Shown: piece after piece, positions 43,073-51,599 of the stretch
Position numbering within the stretch: the first letter of the stretch is position 1
Layout: each line of letters starts with the position of its first letter
From: an uncultured Lachnospiraceae bacterium
GTDB taxonomy: Bacteria > Bacillota > Clostridia > Lachnospirales > Lachnospiraceae
Reading direction: 5' to 3'
DNA length: 64,000 nucleotides
NCBI GenBank assembly: GCA_947246015.1
Contig: CAMXQE010000004.1
Coordinates: forward strand, 1 to 64,000
Program-made: the position numbers and the translations under genes
Notes under the pieces: generated by a model
The model's input: only the letters and a program-made list of their open reading frames with translations
What the model was told of the DNA's origin: nothing
Databases searched by the model: none

Positions 43073-43158
43073 ATAAAGAGTGGTACTAAGTCAGACCCCT
43101 CGGAAAATCATCAGAAAATAACCGCCGAAGTTTTCCAGACAGGGGCGGTTATTTTTTT
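43073..43158 (+). ncRNA. Probable antisense RNA antitoxin of a type I system
   Basis: An excellent plus-strand promoter, TTGCAA (43038-43043), 17 bases, TATAAT (43061-43066), would start an RNA near 43073. A terminator, AACCGCC/GGCGGTT (43120-43126 and 43144-43150) followed by ATTTTTTT, ends it near 43158. No open frame is present. The RNA overlaps, tail to tail, the 3' end of the small toxin-like gene on the other strand, the arrangement of TxpA/RatA and BsrG/SR4-type pairs. The same stem also terminates the toxin message. Confidence 0.65.
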
Positions 43159-43232
43159 GTTATCTTGTAAACAAGTCCTATAATCCCAACAATCAGCAGT
43201 CCAAACTGGAACAACTCTGAATATGTAACCAC
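43149..43232 (-). CDS. Small hydrophobic holin-like toxin (type I TA)
   Basis: A 27-residue peptide with GTG start: a short polar N-terminus (VVTYSELFQF), one membrane helix (GLLIVGIIGLVY) and a basic tail (KITKK). This is the pattern of 'putative holin-like toxin' peptides of Firmicutes (TxpA/BsrG type), which damage the membrane when overproduced. The ribosome site AGGGGGG is seven bases upstream and is partly paired in a hairpin (43242-43256). A TATAAT box lies at 43273-43278. The overlapping RNA from 43073 is the likely antitoxin. Toxicity is inferred from form and layout only. Confidence 0.65.
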   Translation of the reverse strand: MVTYSELFQFGLLIVGIIGLVYKITKK

Positions 43233-43241
43233 AGGCAACCC

Positions 43242-43256
43242 CCCCTTCACAAGGGG
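43242..43256 (-). promoter_or_regulatory. Hairpin covering the toxin ribosome site
   Basis: On the minus strand CCCCTT, a three-base loop and AAGGGG form a perfect 6-bp hairpin. The 3' arm, with the following G residues, is the ribosome site of the toxin GTG at 43232. Sequestered ribosome sites are a recurrent feature of type I toxin messages, preventing translation until the message is processed. Confidence 0.6.
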
Positions 43257-43426
43257 CTAACCGTTCCCACTTATTATATTTTAACACTATGTACAATAAA
43301 TAACAATATTTTTATCTTTTTTCCGCACCTTCTATACATCTTCCTTTTATATTCAATCCTGAAATTCCCACCATCAATACGATATTACTTGCAGAAATCT
43401 ATTTACTCAAACATCTTCTTTACTTT

Positions 43427-43475
43427 TTCGGAACGTAGAGGCCGCAACTTTGAATCCTGTCACGCTGACTGAAGA
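43427..43475. repeat. Partial duplicate of tRNA-Pro 3' end (att site)
   Basis: This 49-bp stretch matches tRNA-Pro from its anticodon loop through the flank (42030-42078) at 44 positions, keeping GTAGAGGCCGC and GAATCCTGTCACGC. The differences fall in the anticodon loop, T-arm and acceptor arm, so it cannot fold as a functional tRNA. It is the distal boundary left by site-specific integration. Confidence 0.85.
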
Positions 43476-43478
43476 AAT

Positions 43479-43510
43479 AAAAAGGATTTCTTTACATAGA
43501 AATCCTTTTT
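43479..43510. terminator. Bidirectional terminator beside the att site
   Basis: A perfect 12-bp stem, AAAAAGGATTTC (43479-43490) with GAAATCCTTTTT (43499-43510), has flanking A- and T-runs on both strands. It ends the alpha/beta hydrolase unit from the right. Before integration it was probably the original downstream terminator of tRNA-Pro. Confidence 0.8.
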
Positions 43511-43555
43511 ATTTCTTTTTAAATTACTTTCTTTTTTAATTTATTTCTTTTTAAT

Positions 43556-44383
43556 TTATTTGTTGTAAATGACTTCCCGCAAAAATATATCAATTTCCCG
43601 ATTCACTGCCTGACTGTTATCAAAATTTGAATTATGAGCCGCATTCGAAATCACACACAGAGGAAACTTTGTCCTTTCATGCCATGCATTGCAATATTGC
43701 TTTACTTTCCCCGTCCTGTCATGCTCTCCTACCAAAAGAACTGTCGGGCAGGTAATTTCCATATCGCAGTTTTCTTTCAGAAATTCGGCATAACCTATTC
43801 CCATCAGATGACACAGCTCTCTCTTTGAATAAGGCTGTAATACAGCTAACATGTTCCGGCACGCATCTTCCGTATATGTACAGGATTCCGCAATTGATTT
43901 TACCAATAATTTATGCGGAAAACACATGGACATCCATTCTATCTGCCGCAGCCACCACATATCGGATTTTGAGTAATAACTCAGGCCAAAGGGACAGGTA
44001 TCAATACCTACAAAACCTTTTATTTCGTCCGGATATCTCTTCATATAGGTTTGTGTAATATATCCGCCCATAGACTGGCCTATAAAAATGGGACTTTTGG
44101 CTTGTTCTTTTTCTAAAATCCTCTTTAAACATTCTGCGGCGCGGGCGTAGGAAAACTCCCTAAAAGGACGGGATTTCCCATGCGCAGGTGCGTCCCAGCA
44201 CAAAAGACGAAACCGCCCTTCAAAGTAGGAAATCTGTTTTTCAAACAACGTATGGTCTGCGGTAAGTCCATGCAGGAACACAAGTGTATTTTCTGACCGG
44301 CATTCACTGACCCAGTAAACCACCGGACCATAATCTGTATCAAACTGCTTCTGCTGCATAAGCTTAAAAGCATTTTCGACCAT
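43556..44383 (-). CDS. Alpha/beta hydrolase
   Basis: A 275-residue single-domain hydrolase with the oxyanion text FLHGLTADH (38-39), the nucleophile elbow GQSMGG (Ser104), an acidic residue in VLLVGEHDRTG and the catalytic His in NAAHNSNFDN. A cap region lies between residues 130 and 190. There is no signal peptide, so it is cytoplasmic. It lies 33 bp after the DUF885 gene on the same strand. Esterase, lactonase or related activity cannot be distinguished. Confidence 0.88.
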   Translation of the reverse strand: MVENAFKLMQQKQFDTDYGPVVYWVSECRSENTLVFLHGLTADHTLFEKQISYFEGRFRLLCWDAPAHGKSRPFREFSYARAAECLKRILEKEQAKSPIFIGQSMGGYITQTYMKRYPDEIKGFVGIDTCPFGLSYYSKSDMWWLRQIEWMSMCFPHKLLVKSIAESCTYTEDACRNMLAVLQPYSKRELCHLMGIGYAEFLKENCDMEITCPTVLLVGEHDRTGKVKQYCNAWHERTKFPLCVISNAAHNSNFDNSQAVNREIDIFLREVIYNK

Positions 44384-44416
44384 TGTTGCATCCTCCGTAC
44401 TTTTTGCTGCTTTTTG

Positions 44417-46204
44417 CTACTTTTTATTCCCTTTTATATATTCCTCTTCGAAATATTTCTCTATAACGGAAAACGGTGCAGGCCCCATATCCAGCAGAAA
44501 TTTATGAAATTCCAACTCCTGAAATTCCTCCCCCAATTCTTCTTCCGCTTCTTTTCTCATGTCTGCAATTTTCAAATACCCCAGATAATACTTCATATAA
44601 TTTCCAGGATTTCCTATAATCTGCTGATAGATTTCCCCTATCACTTCCTCGTCGTCTATGCCCACGATTTCCGCCAGGTAATCCGCAGTAGTCTCCACAT
44701 CCCATCCATAATAATGAATATATAAATCCAGCAATGCCGATATCCCCATATTAATGGATGAATTATATGCCAGCACCCTTCCGGTTTCCGGAGCCAGCCC
44801 ATTGTCAAATTCATAGGAAAGATGCTCTACATAAGTCGCCCACCCCTCAGAATAGCTGGTATACTTCAGCAAATTTCTCAGATGTGACACCCCGCTCTCA
44901 TGAAAATAAATATTCTGATACAAATGTCCCGGATAACCTTCATGGGCAAGCACGGTATATAAATCACTGTCCTCATATTCTTCCGAACCGTTTATGTAAA
45001 TCATGTTATCCTCCGGACGGTCTATGGGAGGCGACAGACATGCGGCGGGGCTGAATGCCTCTTCCAACGCTTCCGGCACATATTTTAAACGATAAGGTGT
45101 CTGCGGTATTTCCGGGAATCTGCCCTTTATCTGTTCCTGCAGGTCCGCCAGTATTTCATCCACATCGGACAACGTAAATTCATAATCATCCAATTCTTCC
45201 ATCACTTCAGGATTCTCTGACACGGTTTCCCCCATCATCTGTATTTCCCAATTCATTCTTTTTAAAATCTGCTTCTCCAGCCTTTCCATATTCTTATAAG
45301 TGACACCCGCTGTTGAACTCAGCAAATATTGATAATACTCTTTTCCTTTTGGCAGGTAGTAAAGCCCCTTATCATTCTTTCCCGTTCCTTTCAATTCCCC
45401 AATTCCCTTTATTAATGCCTCATAGGCGGGAATAAAGTCATGTTCCATAATTTCCAGATGCCGCTCTTCATAAGCCTTTTTCTCCTCCGGTGTAACATCT
45501 GTCAAAGCGGCCAGTTTCTCCGAAAACGTATCTGTCAGAAAGCTCTCCTCCGGCTCCTCCAGATACCCCTCACAGGATGCAATAACCTCATCTGCAGTAA
45601 CATCCGACATAAACAGTCCTTCTTCGGATTTTTTCCTCTCATAATCCATAATTTCCCCATAATAAGTATCTATTTGGGAAAGCAGTTCCAAATAATCCTC
45701 CACATCCCGCTTATCATAAAACATATAATCCGCAAACATCAGAGGAAGTTCTATCTGCTGCCCAATCGTCGGCTTCAGAGGATTTGCATATAGTTCAAAT
45801 CCTTCACTGGCCAGTTCCGTATCCAAATAATAATCCAGCACCTCATAAGTAAGCTGCTGCTCTTTCGTCAGCAAATCATAATCCACCCCGTCCAGCTCAT
45901 CCTTAATCTCCTGTATCTCCTCCATGATTTCATCTGTATCATCCACAGAATAGCTGCCCAAAGTTACTTCATAATCCTCTATCCCATACGCTTCAGGATC
46001 TGCAATATAAAAATGCAGGCTCAGGGTATCGCTGGTAATTTCCTCCAAAAACAGCGCTTCTGCCATATCATCAAATTCCTGCTGCTCCTTCGCCGCCCTC
46101 TGCCTGTTCCAAGGCATATCCGCCGAAGAACAGCCCGGCAGAACCATAATTCCCGCCAAACACCAGGCCAGTACAGCCTTCCCGATTTTTCCTCTTTTGT
46201 CCAT
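44417..46204 (-). CDS. DUF885 family lipoprotein (putative metallopeptidase-like)
   Basis: Starting at the ATG at 46204 (595 residues, GGGCAGG upstream), the protein has a lipoprotein signal with lipobox VLPGCSS, so it should be anchored on the outer face of the membrane. The DUF885 signature HEGYPGH (TVLAHEGYPGHLYQNIYF) resembles a zinc-peptidase HExxH motif, and the C-terminal WATYVEHLSYE is the usual downstream Glu region. The biochemical role of the family is not firmly known. Neighbouring arabinan enzymes are separated from it by a terminator. Confidence 0.88.
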   Translation of the reverse strand: MDKRGKIGKAVLAWCLAGIMVLPGCSSADMPWNRQRAAKEQQEFDDMAEALFLEEITSDTLSLHFYIADPEAYGIEDYEVTLGSYSVDDTDEIMEEIQEIKDELDGVDYDLLTKEQQLTYEVLDYYLDTELASEGFELYANPLKPTIGQQIELPLMFADYMFYDKRDVEDYLELLSQIDTYYGEIMDYERKKSEEGLFMSDVTADEVIASCEGYLEEPEESFLTDTFSEKLAALTDVTPEEKKAYEERHLEIMEHDFIPAYEALIKGIGELKGTGKNDKGLYYLPKGKEYYQYLLSSTAGVTYKNMERLEKQILKRMNWEIQMMGETVSENPEVMEELDDYEFTLSDVDEILADLQEQIKGRFPEIPQTPYRLKYVPEALEEAFSPAACLSPPIDRPEDNMIYINGSEEYEDSDLYTVLAHEGYPGHLYQNIYFHESGVSHLRNLLKYTSYSEGWATYVEHLSYEFDNGLAPETGRVLAYNSSINMGISALLDLYIHYYGWDVETTADYLAEIVGIDDEEVIGEIYQQIIGNPGNYMKYYLGYLKIADMRKEAEEELGEEFQELEFHKFLLDMGPAPFSVIEKYFEEEYIKGNKK

Positions 46205-46306
46205 CTCATACCTGCCCTTCTTAAAATCCTGCATTTAGACAAAATTAACATACTGACAATATTTTACCATACTCCCGCTTACAATACCATCCACATGGAA
46301 TTATTT

Positions 46307-46368
46307 ATTCCCGCGAGCAACGAGCCAAGTGACTGCTTGCAGGCATTTGGCGACCGCCGCGAGGGTCA
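46307..46368 (+). repeat. Dispersed intergenic repeat, copy B
   Basis: ATTCCCGCGAGCA (46307-46319) and GCGAGGGTCA (46359-46368) match copy A at 577-656 exactly, in the same order. Between them GCCAAGTGACTGC and GCAGGCATTTGGC form a near-perfect hairpin. The block sits between the terminator of the GH43 gene and the DUF885 gene. Confidence 0.45.
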
Positions 46369-46434
46369 AAAATAGCACCCCGCAAAGCTGCTTCCCATCC
46401 CGTTCCGGTAAACAGCTCCGCAAGGTGCACTATT
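46369..46434 (-). terminator. Terminator-like hairpin after the first GH43 gene
   Basis: On the minus strand AATAGTGCACC..GC..AGCTG pairs imperfectly with CAGCTTTGCGGGGTGCTATT, and TTTTT follows. It begins four bases after the GH43 stop codon. Confidence 0.55.
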
Positions 46435-46437
46435 TCA

Positions 46438-47916
46438 CTACTCTAAAGAATCCAAAGCCGCCAGTCCGCTCCCCCATACGGCAATTCCTTCTTCCGACAG
46501 CGTCGTAAATCCCATCACATATTTCAAACCAAACTCATCATACTGCTTACAGAACACCCCCTGATACACTTCCTCTCCCAAAGTCAGTTTCAGATGGTTC
46601 CCTTCCGTCAGTTCCCAACTGCCCTCATAAGCGCCTGTCACCTTTCCGTTGGATTCCAGTGTAATATCCACGGATTCCTTTAATTTTGTCGTAATCTGCC
46701 GCCCATGTTTTACCAGCTTATAAGTACCTTCCACATCCTTCTTTTCATACTGTCCGATTGTCTCGCCCACATAACGGTACGGTGCGATGACCGGCCAGCC
46801 CGCTTCATTGAAGAACATCTGATGGACACGCACCTCATGCTGTTCTCCTAACCCTTCAAAACGCGTATGGAAAATGATGAAATACTTTCCCGTCTTTTCG
46901 TCATACAAAGTAGAATTGTGTCCCGGCGAAACCAATCCCCTTCTGTCCTCACCGTTTTCACCCTCATGCCAGGTCCATTTATAATTTCCCATCAGCTTCA
47001 CGCCGTACTGCTCCGCTTTCCGGTCATCAAAATAAGTACCCGGATCACCCGCACATTCTATCATATCGGTCCCCGTACTGTCATAATACGGCCCGTCCGG
47101 CGTCTTGGAACGGCAGACACGGATATTGTATGCTCCGGTGGAATCCAGCCCCCCGAACGACAGGAAAAGGTAATAATATTCCGTTTCCGGATTGTATTCC
47201 ACAAAAGCCGCTTCAATCCTTAAATGATTTGCCCCCAGAATCTTCTTTCCGTAACCGGATTCCAACGGCAGCCCCGTCGTCTTATCCAATTCCAAGATAT
47301 AAATTCCGCCGGAATAAGAACCGTACATCATCCAAAGCCTTCCCTCCGTATCATAGAAAATACAAGGGTCCACTACATTCGGCTGCACCGTGGCATCATA
47401 CACATCCCCGTTCTCACTCGGTTCACTGGTCATGCCGGAACGAAGGAAAATTCCCAAGTCTTTATAAGGCCCTTCCACCTGGTCTGCAACTGCCAGTCCC
47501 AGACAGGATAATGGAGAACCGCCCTCGCAGGCACAATAATACATATAAAACTTTCCATCCTCCAACTGGAATACATCCGGCGCCCACAGCGTATTGCTCT
47601 GCGACCACTCGAACACATCCGGCATTTCATTAAACACATCGGGAATAATCGGATTCATCTTCCTGACACCGTCCCCTATCATCTCCCAATTCATCAAATC
47701 CGTGGATTTTGCCCCCGCCAGATGAGAACCGAAAATATAATAGGTATCCTCATACTCCACAATCGAAGGGTCATGTACCGATACATTTTCAAACGAAATC
47801 TGTACATCTTCCTTCGCTTTCAGCGGTATTTCCTTACTGCCGCATCCCGCCAGCATTCCGGCCGCTGTTACGGCTGCGGTCACTGCACATACCGCCTTTT
47901 TGCACCATCTGTTCAT
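46438..47916 (-). CDS. GH43 family surface lipoprotein (probable endo-arabinanase)
   Basis: This 492-residue protein has a lipoprotein signal peptide (lipobox GMLAGCGS) and a five-bladed GH43 propeller. The N-terminal base Asp is in HDPSIVEYEDTYYIFGSH, the transition-state Asp lies in NVVDPCIFYDTEGRLWMMYG, and the acid Glu is probably the one in HLRIEAAFVEY. The last 120 residues form an extra beta domain ending ITTKLKESVDITLESNGKVT... Closest known activities are extracellular endo-1,5-alpha-L-arabinanases such as B. subtilis AbnB-type enzymes. It has its own promoter (47972-48000) and terminator. A paralogue is at 49987-51504. Confidence 0.88.
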   Translation of the reverse strand: MNRWCKKAVCAVTAAVTAAGMLAGCGSKEIPLKAKEDVQISFENVSVHDPSIVEYEDTYYIFGSHLAGAKSTDLMNWEMIGDGVRKMNPIIPDVFNEMPDVFEWSQSNTLWAPDVFQLEDGKFYMYYCACEGGSPLSCLGLAVADQVEGPYKDLGIFLRSGMTSEPSENGDVYDATVQPNVVDPCIFYDTEGRLWMMYGSYSGGIYILELDKTTGLPLESGYGKKILGANHLRIEAAFVEYNPETEYYYLFLSFGGLDSTGAYNIRVCRSKTPDGPYYDSTGTDMIECAGDPGTYFDDRKAEQYGVKLMGNYKWTWHEGENGEDRRGLVSPGHNSTLYDEKTGKYFIIFHTRFEGLGEQHEVRVHQMFFNEAGWPVIAPYRYVGETIGQYEKKDVEGTYKLVKHGRQITTKLKESVDITLESNGKVTGAYEGSWELTEGNHLKLTLGEEVYQGVFCKQYDEFGLKYVMGFTTLSEEGIAVWGSGLAALDSLE

Positions 47917-47971
47917 TCCATTGCCCCCAATCTTATTTGACTTTTTTATAAATTATTTTAGATATAATTAA

Positions 47972-48000
47972 ATTATATAAAATAACTATATAAAAATCAA
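47972..48000 (-). promoter_or_regulatory. Promoter of the GH43 gene 46438-47916
   Basis: The minus strand has TTGATT (47995-48000), a 17-base spacer and a perfect TATAAT (47972-47977), 56 bp before the start codon. The gap between this gene and the GGDEF-EAL gene is otherwise AT-rich. Confidence 0.72.
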
Positions 48001-48010
48001 CTACTAAATA

Positions 48011-49972
48011 TTATTTCCTCCCATCCGTCCCCAAAAACGTCGCATCCTTCTGAAACATCTGAAACTTCTTCTGCACAAATTCCGCCGAAATCACATAATG
48101 GTAAAACTCCACACCCGCCAGTTTCCCCTGAAAAGACTTCTGGTACTCATCCCCGCCCAGCATAATCTTCTCCACACCCTTAAGGCTGGGAACATGCTCC
48201 CTGCTTCCTATCAGCAGCCCATTGAAATACAGTTTCGATATCCCTGTCACCATATCATATGTAGCGCACACATAAGACCACTGGCCGGGCAATGCCTGCC
48301 TGCAGAGAATATCATGCCATTCATTCGGTTCTCTGTCATCTTTGATGCGGAAACAGAAAATTCCCTGCCCCGCATCAGGAACAAGACTCAGGAAACCATC
48401 AGCAAAGGCCACATAAACCGCACTGGTCCATGCCTGCTCCACATCAGGATTCACCCAGAAACAAATGGAATAATTGTCGCTGTGCATCACTTTCTTTGGC
48501 AGTATCACCACATTTTCTTTCACCCTGCCTCCCGGAAAAGCGAGCGCGTGCTGCGAACCGACCACCCCGCCCGTATAGCGAAGCCCCTCGCCCACATACT
48601 GCCCTTCATATTCTTCTTTGCTGTCCCATAAATGTCCGTTAAAAGAAAACTGTACCGGAAATTTGTTACTCATCAGAAATAATCTGTTTTCATACCTCTT
48701 ACGGAAAACCGCTTCCTCCGCTGATTCCCCGTAAAAATCACCGGTACCGAACTGCGCCCCGTAATTGGTAAGCATTTCTACCTGACTGGCATCCATGATT
48801 TCCTGCGCCACAATATAACGGTGCAAATCCCTGCCTAAACTAATGACATTTTTCAGGATACAGACTGCCGATTCATTTTTTTCCCCTGTCAGCGATAGTT
48901 TCGCATCCAGCTTCAAAATCTGGCAGGGAATATTCTGTAATACCATAAAAGAAGACGCTGAGCCGAAATTGTTAATGGCTATCCGGAACCCCATATGCAT
49001 CAATGCTTCCACTGCATAGTGCATCCTTTCCTTATTTTCGAGAAAATCATTCTCGTCAATACACAGTTTGATTTCCTCCGGAGGAATCCGGTATTTCTCC
49101 AGACACCGCCGGATATGGTCCATCCCGCTTTTTTGCAGAATATACAGTCCTGATATTTTCACAAAAATATCCATATGCTCAAATACCGTATCTTTCCACT
49201 GGCTCTTCCAAAGACATACCTGTTCGAAAACATAAGCATCTATCTGCGCCACGATTCCATATTGGATAAAAACAGGCATAAATTCCTTTTCTGCCAGTAT
49301 TCCCAAACCGGGAAAATTCCAATGCAGAACCACCTCTGCAGCATAAACTTCCGAAGTCTGCAAATGAATCACCGGACGCAGAAGAATCTGCAGTTCCTCC
49401 CGCTCTAATGCCAAAAGCGCCCTGTCCTTGATTGCTTTCTGTTTCTCCACGTGCTCCCTGATACTGTCATAGACAATATAGCTGCCTTTTCCGTTCTTTT
49501 TTACAAAATACATCGCCTCATCGCACTGCTGGAGCATCGGATTCAAACCATCCCGCACCCGCTGGTTGTAAATTACGCCGATACTGAAAGACAGCATCGC
49601 TTCAATGCTTTCATCGAACTCCCCGCCTTTCAGCCCCTCCTGCAGAACCGGAAGCTGCTGCTCCAACCATGATGCGCTCTGTTTTCCGTCACAGATTACC
49701 ACGAACTCGTCACCGCCCATGCGCACCACAATTTGTCCCGCAAAAATTTTCCCAAGCAGCCGCGCAATGAAAATCAGCAGCTCATCACCCTTGGAATGCC
49801 CATAAATGTCATTGACCAGCTTGAAATTATCCACATCAATGTAAATACAGTGAACCATAGTATCCAAAGGAAGCTGCTCCCATATATCATTCAACCCCCT
49901 GCGGTTGAAAAGTCCCGTCAGATAATCCGTATTCACCTCTGTCGCCTTTATCCCCGAAAACATTTTATCCAT
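48011..49972 (-). CDS. GGDEF-EAL protein with C-terminal LamG-like domain
   Basis: This 653-residue protein has no signal peptide or membrane helix. Residues 1-170 form a diguanylate cyclase domain with DVDNFKLVNDIYGH and an intact GGDEF (86-90). Residues 180-430 are EAL-like, but the motif reads EVV and other metal ligands look altered (KLCIDENDF), so phosphodiesterase activity is doubtful. Residues 440-640 form a LamG/concanavalin-like fold (YSICFWVNPDVEQAWTSA, WSYVCATYD, KLYFNGLLIGSREH), normally an extracellular sugar-binding module. The gene follows a GH43 gene by 14 bp. An alternative start at 50008 would overlap it. A link between sugar state and c-di-GMP is inference. Confidence 0.8.
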   Translation of the reverse strand: MDKMFSGIKATEVNTDYLTGLFNRRGLNDIWEQLPLDTMVHCIYIDVDNFKLVNDIYGHSKGDELLIFIARLLGKIFAGQIVVRMGGDEFVVICDGKQSASWLEQQLPVLQEGLKGGEFDESIEAMLSFSIGVIYNQRVRDGLNPMLQQCDEAMYFVKKNGKGSYIVYDSIREHVEKQKAIKDRALLALEREELQILLRPVIHLQTSEVYAAEVVLHWNFPGLGILAEKEFMPVFIQYGIVAQIDAYVFEQVCLWKSQWKDTVFEHMDIFVKISGLYILQKSGMDHIRRCLEKYRIPPEEIKLCIDENDFLENKERMHYAVEALMHMGFRIAINNFGSASSFMVLQNIPCQILKLDAKLSLTGEKNESAVCILKNVISLGRDLHRYIVAQEIMDASQVEMLTNYGAQFGTGDFYGESAEEAVFRKRYENRLFLMSNKFPVQFSFNGHLWDSKEEYEGQYVGEGLRYTGGVVGSQHALAFPGGRVKENVVILPKKVMHSDNYSICFWVNPDVEQAWTSAVYVAFADGFLSLVPDAGQGIFCFRIKDDREPNEWHDILCRQALPGQWSYVCATYDMVTGISKLYFNGLLIGSREHVPSLKGVEKIMLGGDEYQKSFQGKLAGVEFYHYVISAEFVQKKFQMFQKDATFLGTDGRK

Positions 49973-49986
49973 AATATACCGCCCGC

Positions 49987-51504
49987 TTATTTGTAGTGCA
50001 CCATCCATAATGCCTGGTTATTATCACCTATTGCAGTAATACATCTTGTTTCGTTTCCTGCCTCATCCGCCATATCAACAATCACTCCTTCATATGTCAC
50101 GCCATCCAAAAGTATTGTTGCATAATCCGTATTTTCCTTTACGGTTAATTCCGCAGCCAGTTCTCCCGAAACATTCCCTTTTTTGTCCAAAACCACTTCT
50201 TTTGCACTATGAATGGCGCTGCTGATATCCAGTCCGTGATTCAGCATATACCAGGTACCTTCCATATCAGCCGTCCGATAGCCTGTCTCACTCAGCGTCT
50301 CCCCCGATACGGCAAAAGGTGCAGCTGCCAGCCATCCGTTTTCTGTCAGGAATAACTGATGTACTCTCGGTTCATGGTATTCCATCCCGTCATCGAAGCG
50401 GGTATGATATACCACATACATTTTTCCGTCCTTATCAGTAAAAGCAGAACAATGCCCCGGCGCCATATATGCCGTCTTATTGCTGGGCAGCTTGTAATTC
50501 CCCATCAGCTTCACCCCATAACCGCTGTGGTCATTCACACCGCCCAATGTCTCTCCGGCAGCATCCGTATAAGGCCCTTCCACCGACTGCGAACGGAAAA
50601 CACGGATTTGATAGCCTCCTTCACTGGTCAGGGAACCGTACGAAACAAAAAGATAATAATACCCGTTCTGTTCCTTATATAAAATATACGGACCCTCGAT
50701 GGAATTATGCATTCCGCCTGCAAGGCGCCTGCCGTAGTAGGCATCCACAAAATTTTCCTTATCTCCTTCGGGATGGATGGGATAGCCGGTTGCTTCATCA
50801 ATTTCCAGTAAGAAGATACCTCCTGACCAGGAACCATATACCATCCACATCTTTCCGTCACTGTCATAAAATATGGCAGGGTCAATACAGTTGGGACACT
50901 CCAGATTATTAAATACCGACGGCCGGAGGAAATATTTACCTAAATCTGCATCTTCAGGCATTACTTCATAAAAGTTAGTCTGATCCACGATTCCTTTCGT
51001 AAAACCGGAATACAGTACTGTATCCACATATTCATAAGGCCCTGTCAGACTGTCCGACACTGCAAAGCAGAGGTTTGATTTAATAAAGGACGAAGTGGTA
51101 CAGAAATACATCATATATTTCCCCATCGCTTCATTATAGATGACATCCGGCGCCCATACGGAATATCCGCCCTCGTCGTTCTTACCGACAAAAGAAAACG
51201 CCTCATAATCCGGCTCAAACAGATTCTGAAACAGCGGATTCTTACTGTTGACCCCGGAAGCTATCGTATTCCATTTATGTAAATCCTCTGACATTGCCGC
51301 TGCCATATGGGAGCCGAAAATATAGTATTTCCCGTCTTTCCCGACAACAATAGAAGGGTCGTGCACACTGGTTCCGGCATTAAAATCCGCTGCCGCAATT
51401 TCCTCCGCCGGCGTCTGCGTCATCTTATCCCCGCTGCTGCCGCAGCCTATAGCAGACAGTGCCGCAGCAGCGATTCCACCCATCAATATCACCCGTTTTC
51501 TCAT
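49987..51504 (-). CDS. GH43 family surface lipoprotein (second probable endo-arabinanase)
   Basis: This 505-residue paralogue of the enzyme at 46438-47916 has a lipobox (LSAIGCGSS), the base Asp in SVHDPSIVVGKDGKYYIFGS, the second Asp in NCIDPAIFYDSDGKMWMVYG and the probable acid Glu in NSIEGPYILY. It has the same C-terminal beta domain (LNHGLDISSAIHSAKEVVLD). It should act on the cell surface on arabinan side or main chains. A site AGGAG precedes the ATG. It is flanked by the cytoplasmic GH43 gene upstream (95-bp gap) and the GGDEF-EAL gene downstream. Confidence 0.88.
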   Translation of the reverse strand: MRKRVILMGGIAAAALSAIGCGSSGDKMTQTPAEEIAAADFNAGTSVHDPSIVVGKDGKYYIFGSHMAAAMSEDLHKWNTIASGVNSKNPLFQNLFEPDYEAFSFVGKNDEGGYSVWAPDVIYNEAMGKYMMYFCTTSSFIKSNLCFAVSDSLTGPYEYVDTVLYSGFTKGIVDQTNFYEVMPEDADLGKYFLRPSVFNNLECPNCIDPAIFYDSDGKMWMVYGSWSGGIFLLEIDEATGYPIHPEGDKENFVDAYYGRRLAGGMHNSIEGPYILYKEQNGYYYLFVSYGSLTSEGGYQIRVFRSQSVEGPYTDAAGETLGGVNDHSGYGVKLMGNYKLPSNKTAYMAPGHCSAFTDKDGKMYVVYHTRFDDGMEYHEPRVHQLFLTENGWLAAAPFAVSGETLSETGYRTADMEGTWYMLNHGLDISSAIHSAKEVVLDKKGNVSGELAAELTVKENTDYATILLDGVTYEGVIVDMADEAGNETRCITAIGDNNQALWMVHYK

Positions 51505-51599
51505 AAAATACTTCTCCTAAATATTTACAATATCATATCGCCGCTTCCGGCTGTCAGTCTTTTACCGGAACATTCTATCCGGATTTACCGTCCCTGACA

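Noticed and set aside
43111-43296. 61-codon minus-strand open frame overlapping the toxin-antitoxin region
   Set aside because: It runs through the ribosome-site hairpin, the toxin frame and the terminator in a different frame; the 27-residue GTG frame fits the known toxin pattern far better.
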